The notes under the pieces were generated by a model. That model saw only the letters and a program-made list of their open reading frames with translations, was not told the origin of the DNA and searched no databases. A program made the translations under genes and the position numbers. A stretch of DNA of 64,000 bases from NCBI GenBank assembly GCA_040772005.1, contig JAXGYZ010000013.1, positions 62,001-126,000 of the forward strand, read 5' to 3'. Below are positions 53,346-61,659 of this stretch, piece after piece. Origin of the DNA: MWBF01 sp040772005 (GTDB taxonomy: Bacteria > Chloroflexota > Anaerolineae > CG2-30-64-16). The stretch's first letter is position 1. Every line of letters begins with the position of its first letter.

Positions 53346-53380
53346 GATGGGGTTCCTTTCGCTGATGAAAGTACCAGGTC

Positions 53381-53404
53381 TGCGCATCTGAGGATGCGCA
53401 CTCC
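53381..53404. repeat. Family R2 hairpin, copy
   Basis: TGCGCATC-TGAG-GATGCGCA (53381-53400) followed by CTCC, between the reductase and deoC. Confidence 0.75.
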
Positions 53405-53417
53405 GCATTCAAGGACG

Positions 53418-54104
53418 TTATGATGCGGCGAGCCTGCGCTTGCATTCCTCCAATATCGCGACCGTCTGCGTCGCACCGAACCGGGTGACGCCCAACGCGC
53501 GCACTTCGAGGCCGCGGTCGAGCGTGCGTACGCCGCCCGCGGCCTTGACCTGCACGTGCGCAGGCGCATGGGCGCGCATCAGCCGGAGGTCGGCATCCGT
53601 CGCGCCGCCGCTGCCATAGCCGGTCGAGGTCTTGACCCAATCGACCCGCAAGTCACCGCAGATTTCGCACAGGCGAATCTTCTGATCGTCGTTCAGATAG
53701 CAGTTTTCGAAGATGACCTTGACCTTGCCGCCCGCCGCATGGGTGACATCCGTGACCGCCGCAATATCGGCGCGGACGTAGTCCCAGCGACCGCTCAGGA
53801 CCGCACTGATGTTCACGACCATGTCCAACTCGATGCCGCCGTCAGCGAGGGCTTGCCGTGCCTCTGCGACCTTGACCGCGGTGGCGTGCCCGCCGTGCGG
53901 GAAGCCGATGGTCGTGCTGGGCACGACAGTGCTGCCGGCCAGCAGCTCCGCGCAGCGGCGCAAGAAGTAGGGCATGATGCAGACGCTGGCGACCTCATAC
54001 GTGCGGGCGATGTGGATGCCCTGCTCTAACTCCACCGCGGTCAGCGTGGGATTGAGCAGCGAATGGTCGATCATCTGGGCGATATCGGTGTAGGTGTAGT
54101 CCAT
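53418..54104 (-). CDS. deoC: Deoxyribose-phosphate aldolase
   Basis: A 228-residue class I aldolase. IDHSLLNPTLT, Schiff-base Lys in DWVKTSTGYGSGGAT, and second Lys in VQVKAAGGVRT. It cleaves 2-deoxyribose-5-phosphate to glyceraldehyde-3-phosphate and acetaldehyde. ATG at 54104. Adenosine deaminase and a nucleoside-phosphorylase-like gene also lie in this window, consistent with nucleoside salvage, though unlinked. Confidence 0.95.
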   Translation of the reverse strand: MDYTYTDIAQMIDHSLLNPTLTAVELEQGIHIARTYEVASVCIMPYFLRRCAELLAGSTVVPSTTIGFPHGGHATAVKVAEARQALADGGIELDMVVNISAVLSGRWDYVRADIAAVTDVTHAAGGKVKVIFENCYLNDDQKIRLCEICGDLRVDWVKTSTGYGSGGATDADLRLMRAHAPAHVQVKAAGGVRTLDRGLEVRALGVTRFGATQTVAILEECKRRLAAS

Positions 54105-54221
54105 GATGCTTCTCGTGGAATAGAGGATGATGGTTGCCACATTCTACCACAATCTCAGCCTATGCCCCACCCTAGCCCCCCTTTGCCAGGGCGAAATCAT
54201 GTTGCACTCGTGCCTTCTGCC

Positions 54222-54323
54222 TGGCAGTTGAAACTGCGGCTACCACTGCAAAACCGACCTGCGTCGGTTAGTTTCCAGTCTGCGAAGGCAGACTTCGCAA
54301 CGGTAGCCGCAACTTCAGTTGCC
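54222..54323. repeat. R5 repeat (three stems)
   Basis: Outer GGCAGTTGAAACTGCGGC.. with ..GCCGCAACTTCAGTTGCC, inner stems CCGAC/GTCGG and AGTCTGC/GCAGACT. Related, diverged copy at 26941. Confidence 0.7.
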
Positions 54324-54455
54324 GGGTGGGTTCACCTGATGCACTCTGAAACCGCCCTGCCCCTTTGCTAACTGTTCACCATTACAAACCCGGTTTCTCG
54401 GCGTGCTGACCTTATGTTACGAGGTAACGCTGGACTGTTACCCCCTTTCCGTGGT

Positions 54456-54484
54456 TTGACAAGCCGTGTAACCTATGTTAGAGT
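54456..54484 (+). promoter_or_regulatory. Promoter of ilv-leu operon
   Basis: TTGACA (54456-54461, consensus -35), 17-bp spacer, TAGAGT (54479-54484). Transcription would start about 54491, 26 bp before the leader ATG. Confidence 0.75.
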
Positions 54485-54516
54485 CCTGACACTCAAAAAG
54501 AGAGCGAGTCAAACAG

Positions 54517-54600
54517 ATGGTGACACCCTCCGGCCTGGTCCTGGTTCTTATTAGCAAGCTCCTTGTTGTCAAGGAGCTAACACCGCTTGGGAGGCCCTGA
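54517..54600 (+). CDS. ilv leader peptide
   Basis: A 27-codon ORF: M-V-T-P-S-G-L-V-L-V-L-I-S-K-L-L-V-V-K-E-L-T-P-L-G-R-P. Twelve of 27 residues are Leu, Val or Ile after Met; two runs (L-V-L-V-L-I and L-L-V-V) are control codons. A weak purine-rich site precedes the ATG. It acts as a sensor of charged Leu, Val and Ile tRNA, as in classical ilv leaders. Its final codons also form one strand of the antiterminator. Confidence 0.8.
   Translation: MVTPSGLVLVLISKLLVVKELTPLGRP
54557..54578 (+). promoter_or_regulatory. Hairpin over the second control-codon run
   Basis: AGCTCCTT-GTTGTC-AAGGAGCT, perfect 8-bp stem containing codons L15-L16-V17-V18. It could be a pause structure that couples ribosome and polymerase. 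Confidence 0.6.
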
Positions 54601-54656
54601 ACCAGCCGGACACAGAGTCAACGTAGAGTCTGAACCCTGAACAGGGCCTCCCAAGC
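54585..54656 (+). promoter_or_regulatory. Antiterminator of ilv attenuator
   Basis: GCTTGGGAGGCCCTG (54585-54599) pairs perfectly over 15 bp with 54642-54656. The first strand is the leader's last codons and stop, so a ribosome reaching the stop blocks it; a ribosome stalled earlier leaves it free. The second strand is also the terminator's 5' arm. Confidence 0.75.
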
Positions 54657-54671
54657 GGGAGGCCCTTTTTT
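54643..54671 (+). terminator. Intrinsic terminator (attenuator) before ilvB
   Basis: GGGCCTCCC-AAGC-GGGAGGCCC (54644-54652, 54657-54665) followed by T6 (54666-54671). Mutually exclusive with the antiterminator. Confidence 0.85.
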
Positions 54672-54842
54672 CTGCCATCCATCCCGCTATGATAGCACCC
54701 CGGCACAACGCCCCGTGCCCCGCCGAATGTCATGCTCACGCAAAGACGCAAAGAACGCAACGTCACAATGCAGCCTGGTTGAATGCGTGAATCGCGCAAC
54801 TCCACGCTGTCGCTGGTACCATACCCATTCCTCGGAGGTAAC

Positions 54843-56555
54843 ATGCAACGGACAGGTGCGCAAATCATCTGGGAGAGCCTGATGCGTGAGGGCGTCAGTG
54901 TCGTCTTCGGTTATCCTGGCGGCGCCATCATGCCCGCCTACGATGCGTTGTTGGACTATCCCGTCCATCACGTCCTGGTGCGCCACGAGGAGAACGCCGC
55001 GTTTGCAGCCGATGGCTTCGCGCGGGCCTCGGGTGGGGTCGGCGTCTGCATGGCGACGTCGGGCCCCGGCGCCACGAACCTCGTCACCGGCCTGGCGGGC
55101 GCGATGATGGATTCGATCCCTGTCGTCGCCATCACCGGCCAGGTCGCCTCGCATCTCGTCGGCACCGATGCGTTCCAGGAGACGGACGTGACCGGCGTGA
55201 CCCTTCCCGTCACCAAGCATAATTACCTCGTGACGGATGTGGACGAGCTTCCCGCGGTAATGAAGGAAGCCTTCCACATCGCCCGTTCGGGCCGGCCCGG
55301 CCCCGTGCTGGTGGATATCTGCAAGGACGTCCAGTTCAAGTCTACCGAGTTCGACTATGATGCCATCCGGCTGCGCCTGCCCGGCTACCGGCCACACGGT
55401 CGGGGTCGCGACGAACAAATCCGGCGCGCCGCTGCCTACATCAATACCGCGCAGCGCCCGGTCATCCTGGCCGGCCACGGCATCATCCTCGCCGGGGCAC
55501 ACGATGAGTTGCGCACCCTGGCCGAACGGGGCCAGATCCCCATCTCTACCACCCTTCTTGGCATCGGCAGCATCCCTGAATCACATCCGCTGAACCTGCG
55601 CATGATGGGCATGCACGGTGAGGCGTTCGTCAACGAGGCCATTCAGAACGCAGACCTGCTCATTGCCCTGGGCATGCGGTTCGACGACCGGGTGACGGGC
55701 AATCTGGCAACCTATGCCCAGCACGCGGACGTGATTCATGTCGATATCGACCCCGCTGAAATCGGCAAGAACGTCACGGCAGACCTGGGCATCGTGGGCG
55801 ACGTGAAGCAGGTGTTGGCGCAGCTTCTGCCGCTGGTAGAGCCGCGCGACCGGTCGGCCTGGTTCAGCCAGATCGAGGCGTGGCGGAATGACACCACGGC
55901 GCGCGATATCCTGTCGGGCACGGCCTGTGACGGTGCGCCGCACGTGCCCTTCGTCATCGATGCGATCCACCGCGCGACGCGCGGCGCGCCTGCGCTGATG
56001 GTGACCGATGTGGGCCAGCACCAGATGTGGGTGGCCCAGTACTACCGGCATGAACGTGCCAACCAGTTGCTCACCTCCGGCGGCCTGGGCGCGATGGGTT
56101 ACGGCATCCCGGCGGCCATCGGCGCGCAGTTCGCCCGCCGCGACGAGGAAGTGTGGGTGGTCGTGGGCGACGGCGGGTTCCAGATGGCGTTGCCCGAACT
56201 GGCGACGATCATGCAGGAAGAATTGCCCGTCAAGATTGCGGTCATGCGCAATGGCTACCTGGGTATGGTGCGCCAGTGGCAGGAGCTGATTCACGGCAAG
56301 CGTTACTCCGAGGTGTCCATCAAGGCTCCGGATCTGCTCAAGCTGGCCGATGCCTATGGCATTACCGGGATGCGCGCCACGCGTGCGTGTGATGTGGACG
56401 ATCTCATCACGGAAGCACGCTCCGTGCCCGGCCCGGTCTTGATGGACTTCGTGGTCGAGGAAGAGGTCAACGTCTATCCGATGGTGGCGCCGGGCAAGGC
56501 GCTGAACGATATGTACCGCCGCCCGGCCGCCGAGCGCATCGCGGCGGGCTATTGA
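54843..56555 (+). CDS. ilvB: Acetolactate synthase large subunit
   Basis: A 570-residue ThDP enzyme. VFGYPGGAIMPAYDAL, RHEENAAFAADGFAR (catalytic Glu), and GDGGFQMALPELAT with VMRNGYLGMVRQWQE (ThDP motif). First step of Val/Leu and, with 2-oxobutyrate, Ile synthesis. GGAGG lies 4 bp before the ATG at 54843. First gene of the operon behind the attenuator. Confidence 0.96.
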   Translation: MQRTGAQIIWESLMREGVSVVFGYPGGAIMPAYDALLDYPVHHVLVRHEENAAFAADGFARASGGVGVCMATSGPGATNLVTGLAGAMMDSIPVVAITGQVASHLVGTDAFQETDVTGVTLPVTKHNYLVTDVDELPAVMKEAFHIARSGRPGPVLVDICKDVQFKSTEFDYDAIRLRLPGYRPHGRGRDEQIRRAAAYINTAQRPVILAGHGIILAGAHDELRTLAERGQIPISTTLLGIGSIPESHPLNLRMMGMHGEAFVNEAIQNADLLIALGMRFDDRVTGNLATYAQHADVIHVDIDPAEIGKNVTADLGIVGDVKQVLAQLLPLVEPRDRSAWFSQIEAWRNDTTARDILSGTACDGAPHVPFVIDAIHRATRGAPALMVTDVGQHQMWVAQYYRHERANQLLTSGGLGAMGYGIPAAIGAQFARRDEEVWVVVGDGGFQMALPELATIMQEELPVKIAVMRNGYLGMVRQWQELIHGKRYSEVSIKAPDLLKLADAYGITGMRATRACDVDDLITEARSVPGPVLMDFVVEEEVNVYPMVAPGKALNDMYRRPAAERIAAGY

Positions 56556-56648
56556 CGATTGAAGATTGAAGATTACAGATTGAAGATTTGAGACGCCCGT
56601 GCAAAGCTAGGCCCGAATCTTCAATCTTCAATCCTCAATCTGTAATCG
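56553..56648. repeat. R9 repeat (GATTGAA, period about 9) between ilvB and ilvN
   Basis: GATTGAAGATTGAAG..ACAGATTGAAGATT on the left pairs with AATCTTCAATCTTCAATCC..CTGTAATC on the right. It begins at the ilvB TGA (56553-56555). Confidence 0.75.
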
Positions 56649-56663
56649 GTAGAGGGGGGACTT

Positions 56664-57305
56664 ATGCCATACATAGATCGAACCACCGAGGGGCATCGCG
56701 CGCCGCATGTGCTGGTCGCGCTGGTGGAGAATAAGCCGGGCGTCCTGACGCGCGTCGCCAGCCTGTTCCGCCGCCGCGGCTTCAACATCGAAAGCCTGAC
56801 CGTCGGCCACACGGACACGCCGGAAATGTCGCGCATGACGATCGTCGTCGATGCCAACAAGACCGACGCCAACCTGGTCCAGGCCAACCTGTTCAAGCTG
56901 GTCAACGTGGTGGACGTGCAGGATGTCACCCGGCAGCCTGCGGTGATGCGGGATCTCGCGCTCATCAAAGTGCGCATCAACCAGCAGACGCGCTTCGAGA
57001 TTGTGCAGTTGATGGACATCTACCGCGCCAAAGTTGTGGATGTTTGCCTCGACTCTATGATCATCGAAGTCACCGGGCCGGAAGCCAAGATCGACTCCGT
57101 GGTCGAGATGCTCCAGCCCTACGGCATCATTGAGATGGTGCGCACTGGCCTGGTGGCAATGGTGCGCGGCTCCGGCCACTTCACCGGCCTCGCGCCGGAC
57201 GAAACCGGCAACGGGCATGAACAAGAGGCTATGCCTGCGGGTGCAGCGAGCAACGGTTATCACTTTGACGACGATGCGCGTCTGGTGCGCAGTCTCGGCA
57301 TGTAG
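56664..57305 (+). CDS. ilvN: Acetolactate synthase small (regulatory) subunit
   Basis: A 213-residue ACT protein. VLVALVENKPGVLTRVASLFRRRGFNIESL (in pieces) is the ACT domain that binds valine; a second ACT-like part and a C-terminal tail follow. GAGGGGGG precedes the ATG. Pairs with IlvB. Confidence 0.95.
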   Translation: MPYIDRTTEGHRAPHVLVALVENKPGVLTRVASLFRRRGFNIESLTVGHTDTPEMSRMTIVVDANKTDANLVQANLFKLVNVVDVQDVTRQPAVMRDLALIKVRINQQTRFEIVQLMDIYRAKVVDVCLDSMIIEVTGPEAKIDSVVEMLQPYGIIEMVRTGLVAMVRGSGHFTGLAPDETGNGHEQEAMPAGAASNGYHFDDDARLVRSLGM

Positions 57306-57343
57306 AGACGTTGTGCCGGAGCCATCCGGCATGACGTCTCTCT
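57303..57343. repeat. Family R4 repeat at ilvN end
   Basis: Starts with the ilvN stop as TAG-AGACGT..; AGAGACGT-TGTGCCGGA pairs with TCCGGCATG-ACGTCTCT. Loop 5. Confidence 0.7.
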
Positions 57344-57380
57344 TTGTATATTCACAGGTGTATGAAGGAGAACTCACTCA

Positions 57381-58403
57381 ATGGCAAACATCTATTACGA
57401 CAGCGACGCGGACCTGGCCCGGTTGGCAGGCAAGACCGTAGCCATCATCGGGTTCGGCAGCCAGGGCCACGCCCACGCGCTCAACCTCCACGAGTCGGGC
57501 GTCCATGTCATCGTGGGACTTTATCCGGGCAGCAAGTCCTGGAGCAAGGTCGAGGCAGCGGGTCTCACCCCCATGACGGTTGCCGATGCGGCGCGCGCGG
57601 CCGATGTCATCATGATTCTGACGCCGGATGTCGGTCAGGGCAAGCTCTATCGCGAGGAAATCGCGCCCGCGCTGCAGGCCGGCAAGACGCTGATGTTCGC
57701 GCACGGTTTTAACATTCGCTTCGGCCAGATTGTGCCGCCGCCCGATGTAGATGTGTCCATGATTGCGCCGAAAGGGCCCGGCCATCGCGTGCGGGAAACT
57801 TATGTGGCGGGGCAAGGTGTGCCGGCCTTGCTGGCCGTGTACCAGGATGCGACCGGACAGGCGAAGGCCAACGCGCTGGCGTACGCGAAGGCGCTCGGCG
57901 CGGGCCGCGCGGGGGTGCTGGAAACCACCTTTGCCGAAGAGACCGAGACCGACCTGTTCGGTGAGCAGGCCGTCCTGTGCGGCGGCGTGTCCAACCTGAT
58001 GAAGGCCGGGTTCGAGACCCTGGTCGCGGCGGGCTACCAGCCGGAAATCGCGTACTTCGAGTGCATCCATGAGATGAAGCTCATTGTCGACCTGATCTAC
58101 CAGGGTGGCCTCTCGTACATGCGGTATTCGGTCAGCGACACTGCGGAGCATGGGGACTACCGGTCGGGCCCGCGCATCGTCGATGACCATGTGCGCGCGG
58201 AAATGAAGGAAATCCTGGCGGAGATCCAGAGCGGGGCGTATGCGGAGGAGTGGATGGACGAAAATGCAGCGGGCCGTCCGGTCTTCAACAAGACCCGGGA
58301 AGATGAGATGACCAGCCAGGTGGAAGAGGTGGGCCGCAACCTGCGCCGCATGATGCCGTGGCTGAACCCGAAAGAGGTCAAGCCGGGCGCCGGCGGAGCT
58401 TAA
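57381..58403 (+). CDS. ilvC: Ketol-acid reductoisomerase, class I
   Basis: A 340-residue enzyme. IIGFGSQGHAHALNLHESG is the NADPH site, IAPKGPGHRVRETYVAGQGVP and the C-terminal knot with LIVDLIYQGGLSYMRYSVSDTAE (in pieces) hold the Mg2+ Asp/Glu ligands. AAGGAGA precedes the ATG. Converts acetolactate to dihydroxy-isovalerate. Confidence 0.97.
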   Translation: MANIYYDSDADLARLAGKTVAIIGFGSQGHAHALNLHESGVHVIVGLYPGSKSWSKVEAAGLTPMTVADAARAADVIMILTPDVGQGKLYREEIAPALQAGKTLMFAHGFNIRFGQIVPPPDVDVSMIAPKGPGHRVRETYVAGQGVPALLAVYQDATGQAKANALAYAKALGAGRAGVLETTFAEETETDLFGEQAVLCGGVSNLMKAGFETLVAAGYQPEIAYFECIHEMKLIVDLIYQGGLSYMRYSVSDTAEHGDYRSGPRIVDDHVRAEMKEILAEIQSGAYAEEWMDENAAGRPVFNKTREDEMTSQVEEVGRNLRRMMPWLNPKEVKPGAGGA

Positions 58404-58532
58404 TGGAACGCAGATGACGCTGATACGACGCTGATTTGCACTGATTATTTATGAAGTGGATATGAGAAAGGATCAGCGTAAATCATGATCATCAGGGCCA
58501 ACCGAAGGTTGGCACGGCATCAGCGTTCAGTT
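58402..58532. repeat. Family R6 repeat, ilvC-leuA spacer
   Basis: AATGGAACGCAGATGACGC.. at the ilvC stop and ..GGCATCAGCGTTCAGTTT near the leuA start, with ATCAGCG/CGCTGAT words between. Confidence 0.65.
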
Positions 58533-58544
58533 TCGAGGTGGCTT

Positions 58545-60134
58545 ATGACAGACGTTGTTCGCATTTTTGACACGACGTTGCGCGACGGCGAGCAGTCGCC
58601 GGGCGCAACGCTGAACATCGACGAGAAGCTGGAAATCGCGCGCCAGTTGGTCCGGCTGGGCGTGGACGTCATCGAAGCGGGCTTCCCTATCGCGTCGCCG
58701 GGCGACTACGAGGCGGTCCGCCGCATCGCGGTCGAGATCGGGCAGGGCGACGGCGCGCCCATCATCGCCGGGCTGGCGCGTGCCAACAAGGCCGATATCG
58801 ACCGGGCCTGGGACGCGGTCAGGCCGGCGCGCAAGCCGCGCATCCACACCTTCCTTGCGACCTCCGACATCCACCTCGAGCATAAGCTGCGCATCAGCCG
58901 CGAGGAGTGTGTGCGCCGGGTGAGCGAAATGGTGGCCTACGCCCGCAGCCTGTGCGAGGATATCGAGTTCTCACCGGAGGACGGCGGACGCTCCGATCCT
59001 GAGTTTCTGTACCAGGTACTCGAAGTGGCCATCAAGGCCGGCGCGACCACGCTCAATATCCCTGATACCGTGGGCTATACGACGCCGCAGGAGTTCGGTG
59101 CGCTTATCGCCGGCATCCGCGAGCACGTGCCGGGCGCGCAGGATGTCATTATCTCTGCTCATTGTCATAATGATCTGGGCCTCGCCACTGCGAACACCCT
59201 GGCCGCGATCCAGAACGGCGCCCGGCAGGCGGAAGTCACGATGAACGGCATCGGCGAGCGGGCCGGCAACACTTCGCTCGAAGAAATCGTGATGGCATTG
59301 CACACCCGCCCCACAGTCTACGGGGTGCACACGAATATCGACACGACGCAGATTGCGCGCATCAGCCGCCTGGTCAGTGCGTACACAGGCATACCGGTGC
59401 AGCCGAACAAGGCCATCGTCGGCGCGAACGCCTTTGCGCACGAGGCCGGCATCCACCAGGATGGGATGCTCAAGAACCCGCTCACCTACGAGATCATGCG
59501 GCCCGAGACCATCGGCATCAACGAGAGCCGGCTGGTGTTGGGCAAGCACAGCGGCCGCCATGCCTTCCAGACGAAGGTCGCGGAGCTGGGCTATGAGCTG
59601 TCAGCCGAGGATCTCAACCGGGTGTTCGAGCGGTTCAAGGAACTGTGCGACAAGAAGAAGATCGTCAGCGACCCCGATATCGAGGCGATCATCAACGACG
59701 AGGTCTACCAGCCGGTTGAGTTGTGGCGGCTCCAGCACGTACAGGTGTCGTCGGGCAGCGGGCTGCGGCCCACGGCCACTGTGCGGCTGCGCGGGCCGGA
59801 CGGCGTGACGCGGGAGGACGCGGCCATCGGCACGGGGCCGGTGGATTCCGTGTACCGGGCGATCAACCGTATCGTGCAGGTGCCCAACGTGCTCACAGAG
59901 TTCAGCATCCAGGCCGTAACGGAGGGCATCGACGCGGTGGGCGAGGTGACCATCCGCATCGAGCCGACCGCCGCGGGGACCAACGGCCACGGCGAGGAAG
60001 CGCTCAATCCGCAGACCGGCCCGCGGGCGCGCACGTACAGCGGCCACGGCGCGGACACCGACATCATCGTCGCCAGCGCGAAGGCCTACATGAGCGCGCT
60101 CAACAAGATGCTGACTGTACGCCGAGGCGAATAG
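58545..60134 (+). CDS. leuA: 2-isopropylmalate synthase
   Basis: A 529-residue enzyme. RIFDTTLRDGEQSPGATL, SAHCHNDLGLATANTLAA and GERAGNTSLEE are the HMGL-like metal and substrate motifs; the C-terminal LeuA allosteric domain (VSSGSGLRPTATVRLRG) binds leucine. ATG at 58545 has GAGGTG upstream. Stop TAG overlaps repeat R6. Confidence 0.95.
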   Translation: MTDVVRIFDTTLRDGEQSPGATLNIDEKLEIARQLVRLGVDVIEAGFPIASPGDYEAVRRIAVEIGQGDGAPIIAGLARANKADIDRAWDAVRPARKPRIHTFLATSDIHLEHKLRISREECVRRVSEMVAYARSLCEDIEFSPEDGGRSDPEFLYQVLEVAIKAGATTLNIPDTVGYTTPQEFGALIAGIREHVPGAQDVIISAHCHNDLGLATANTLAAIQNGARQAEVTMNGIGERAGNTSLEEIVMALHTRPTVYGVHTNIDTTQIARISRLVSAYTGIPVQPNKAIVGANAFAHEAGIHQDGMLKNPLTYEIMRPETIGINESRLVLGKHSGRHAFQTKVAELGYELSAEDLNRVFERFKELCDKKKIVSDPDIEAIINDEVYQPVELWRLQHVQVSSGSGLRPTATVRLRGPDGVTREDAAIGTGPVDSVYRAINRIVQVPNVLTEFSIQAVTEGIDAVGEVTIRIEPTAAGTNGHGEEALNPQTGPRARTYSGHGADTDIIVASAKAYMSALNKMLTVRRGE

Positions 60135-60238
60135 GACACGGATGACGCAGATTGGACTGATTTGATCTGATACATTTCACTTTCGGCGAGAGCCTGAGCA
60201 GGTTCATCAGTTGGATCAGTCCAATCAGCGTTCCATTC
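60130..60238. repeat. Family R6 repeat, leuA-leuC spacer
   Basis: AATAGGACACGGATGACGCAG.. cut at the left and ..ATCAGTCCAATCAGCGTTCC at the right pair over ATTGGACTGAT and the ends. The leuA TAG is at 60132-60134. Confidence 0.7.
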
Positions 60239-60250
60239 AAAGGTGCGACA

Positions 60251-61651
60251 ATGCCAAAGACACTGTTGGATAAAATCTGGGACGCGCATGTCGTGACTCA
60301 GGAGCCGGGCAGCCCGGCAGTCCTGTACATCGACCTGCATCTTGTCCACGAAGTCACGTCGCCGCAGGCGTTCCAGACGCTCCGTGAGCGGGGGCTGAAA
60401 GTGCGCCGGCCGGACAAGACGCTGGCGACCGTGGATCACAGCATCCCGACCTACGACCGCAGCCTGCCCATCATGGATGCGCTGGCCGCGAAGCAGGTCG
60501 CGCAACTGGCGACCAACTGCCAGGAATTTGATGTGCCCCTGTACAGCCCCGCCACGGGCCGGCAGGGTATCGTGCATGTCATCGGGCCGGAGCTGGGCCG
60601 GACGCAGCCGGGCATGACCATCGTCTGCGGCGACAGCCACACGGCCACGCACGGCGCGTTCGGCAGCCTCGCGTTCGGCATCGGCACGAGCGAGGTCGGT
60701 CATGTCCTGGCGACCCAATGCCTCCTCCAGCACAAGCCCAAGACCTTCGAGGTGCGGGTGGACGGCCAACTCCGTCCCGGTGTGGGACCGAAGGACATCA
60801 TTCTCGCGCTCATCAGCCGGATCGGCATCGGCGGCGGCACGGGCCATGTGTTCGAGTACACCGGCTCGGCCATCCGCAGCCTGTCGATGGAAGGGCGGAT
60901 GACGGTGTGCAACATGAGCATCGAGGGCGGCGCACGCGCCGGGCTGGTCGCGCCGGACGACACCACCTTCGAATATCTGGCGGGCCGGCCATTTGCGCCG
61001 AAGGGCGCGGCGTGGGACGCGGCGTTGGCGGCCTGGCGGCGACTCCCGAGTGACGAGGGCGCAACGTTCGATCGTTCGGTCACGCTGGATGCTTCCGCGC
61101 TCGAACCAATGGTCACATATGGCACGAATCCGGGGATGGCCGCGCCGATCACGGGCCGCGTGCCCGATCCGTCCGAGGCGCGCGACCCGTCTCAACGCCG
61201 CGCCCTGGAGAAGGCGCTGGCCTACATGGGCCTGCAGCCGGGCCAGGCGCTGCAGGGGCAGCCGGTAGATGTCGTGTTCATCGGCAGTTGCACCAACGGC
61301 CGCCTCTCGGACCTGCGGCAGGCCGCGGATGTGCTGCGCGGGCGGCGCGTGGCCGAGGGCGTGCGTGCGCTCGTCGTGCCCGGCTCGCAGCAGGTCAAGG
61401 CGGAGGCCGAAGCTGAGCGGCTGGACGAGGTCTTCCGCGCGGCAGGCTGCGAGTGGCGCGAGCCCGGGTGCAGCATGTGCATCGCGATGAACGGTGACCA
61501 GCTCGAACCCGGCCAGTATGCTGTCAGCACGAGCAATCGCAACTTCGAGGGGCGCCAGGGCCCGGGCGGTCGCACCTTCCTGGCCAGCCCGCTGACCGCT
61601 GCTGCCGCCGCCGTGACCGGCGTCCTGACCGACGTCCGTTCGCTCATGTGA
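60251..61651 (+). CDS. leuC: 3-isopropylmalate dehydratase large subunit
   Basis: A 466-residue aconitase-type enzyme. CGDSHTATHGAFG, IGSCTNGRLSDL and GCSMCIAMNGDQL hold the three [4Fe-4S] cysteines. AAAGGTG precedes the ATG. The TGA lies 8 bp before the leuD GTG. Confidence 0.96.
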   Translation: MPKTLLDKIWDAHVVTQEPGSPAVLYIDLHLVHEVTSPQAFQTLRERGLKVRRPDKTLATVDHSIPTYDRSLPIMDALAAKQVAQLATNCQEFDVPLYSPATGRQGIVHVIGPELGRTQPGMTIVCGDSHTATHGAFGSLAFGIGTSEVGHVLATQCLLQHKPKTFEVRVDGQLRPGVGPKDIILALISRIGIGGGTGHVFEYTGSAIRSLSMEGRMTVCNMSIEGGARAGLVAPDDTTFEYLAGRPFAPKGAAWDAALAAWRRLPSDEGATFDRSVTLDASALEPMVTYGTNPGMAAPITGRVPDPSEARDPSQRRALEKALAYMGLQPGQALQGQPVDVVFIGSCTNGRLSDLRQAADVLRGRRVAEGVRALVVPGSQQVKAEAEAERLDEVFRAAGCEWREPGCSMCIAMNGDQLEPGQYAVSTSNRNFEGRQGPGGRTFLASPLTAAAAAVTGVLTDVRSLM

Positions 61652-61659
61652 GGCATACT

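Larger units (their letters stand above)
54105..54842. other. 738-bp region with repeat and ilv attenuator
   Basis: The left half holds repeat R5 (54222-54323) and the palindrome GTTACGAGGTAAC (54416-54428), also present at 12311-12323. The right half holds the ilv promoter, leader peptide and terminator. After the terminator, GCAAAGACGCAAAGAACGC at 54738 is a short repeat, followed by the ilvB ribosome site. Confidence 0.8.

Noticed and set aside
54456..54671. T-box or other riboswitch before ilvB
   Set aside because: No T-box core sequence is seen, and the leader ORF with Leu/Val/Ile codons plus overlapping stems explains the region.
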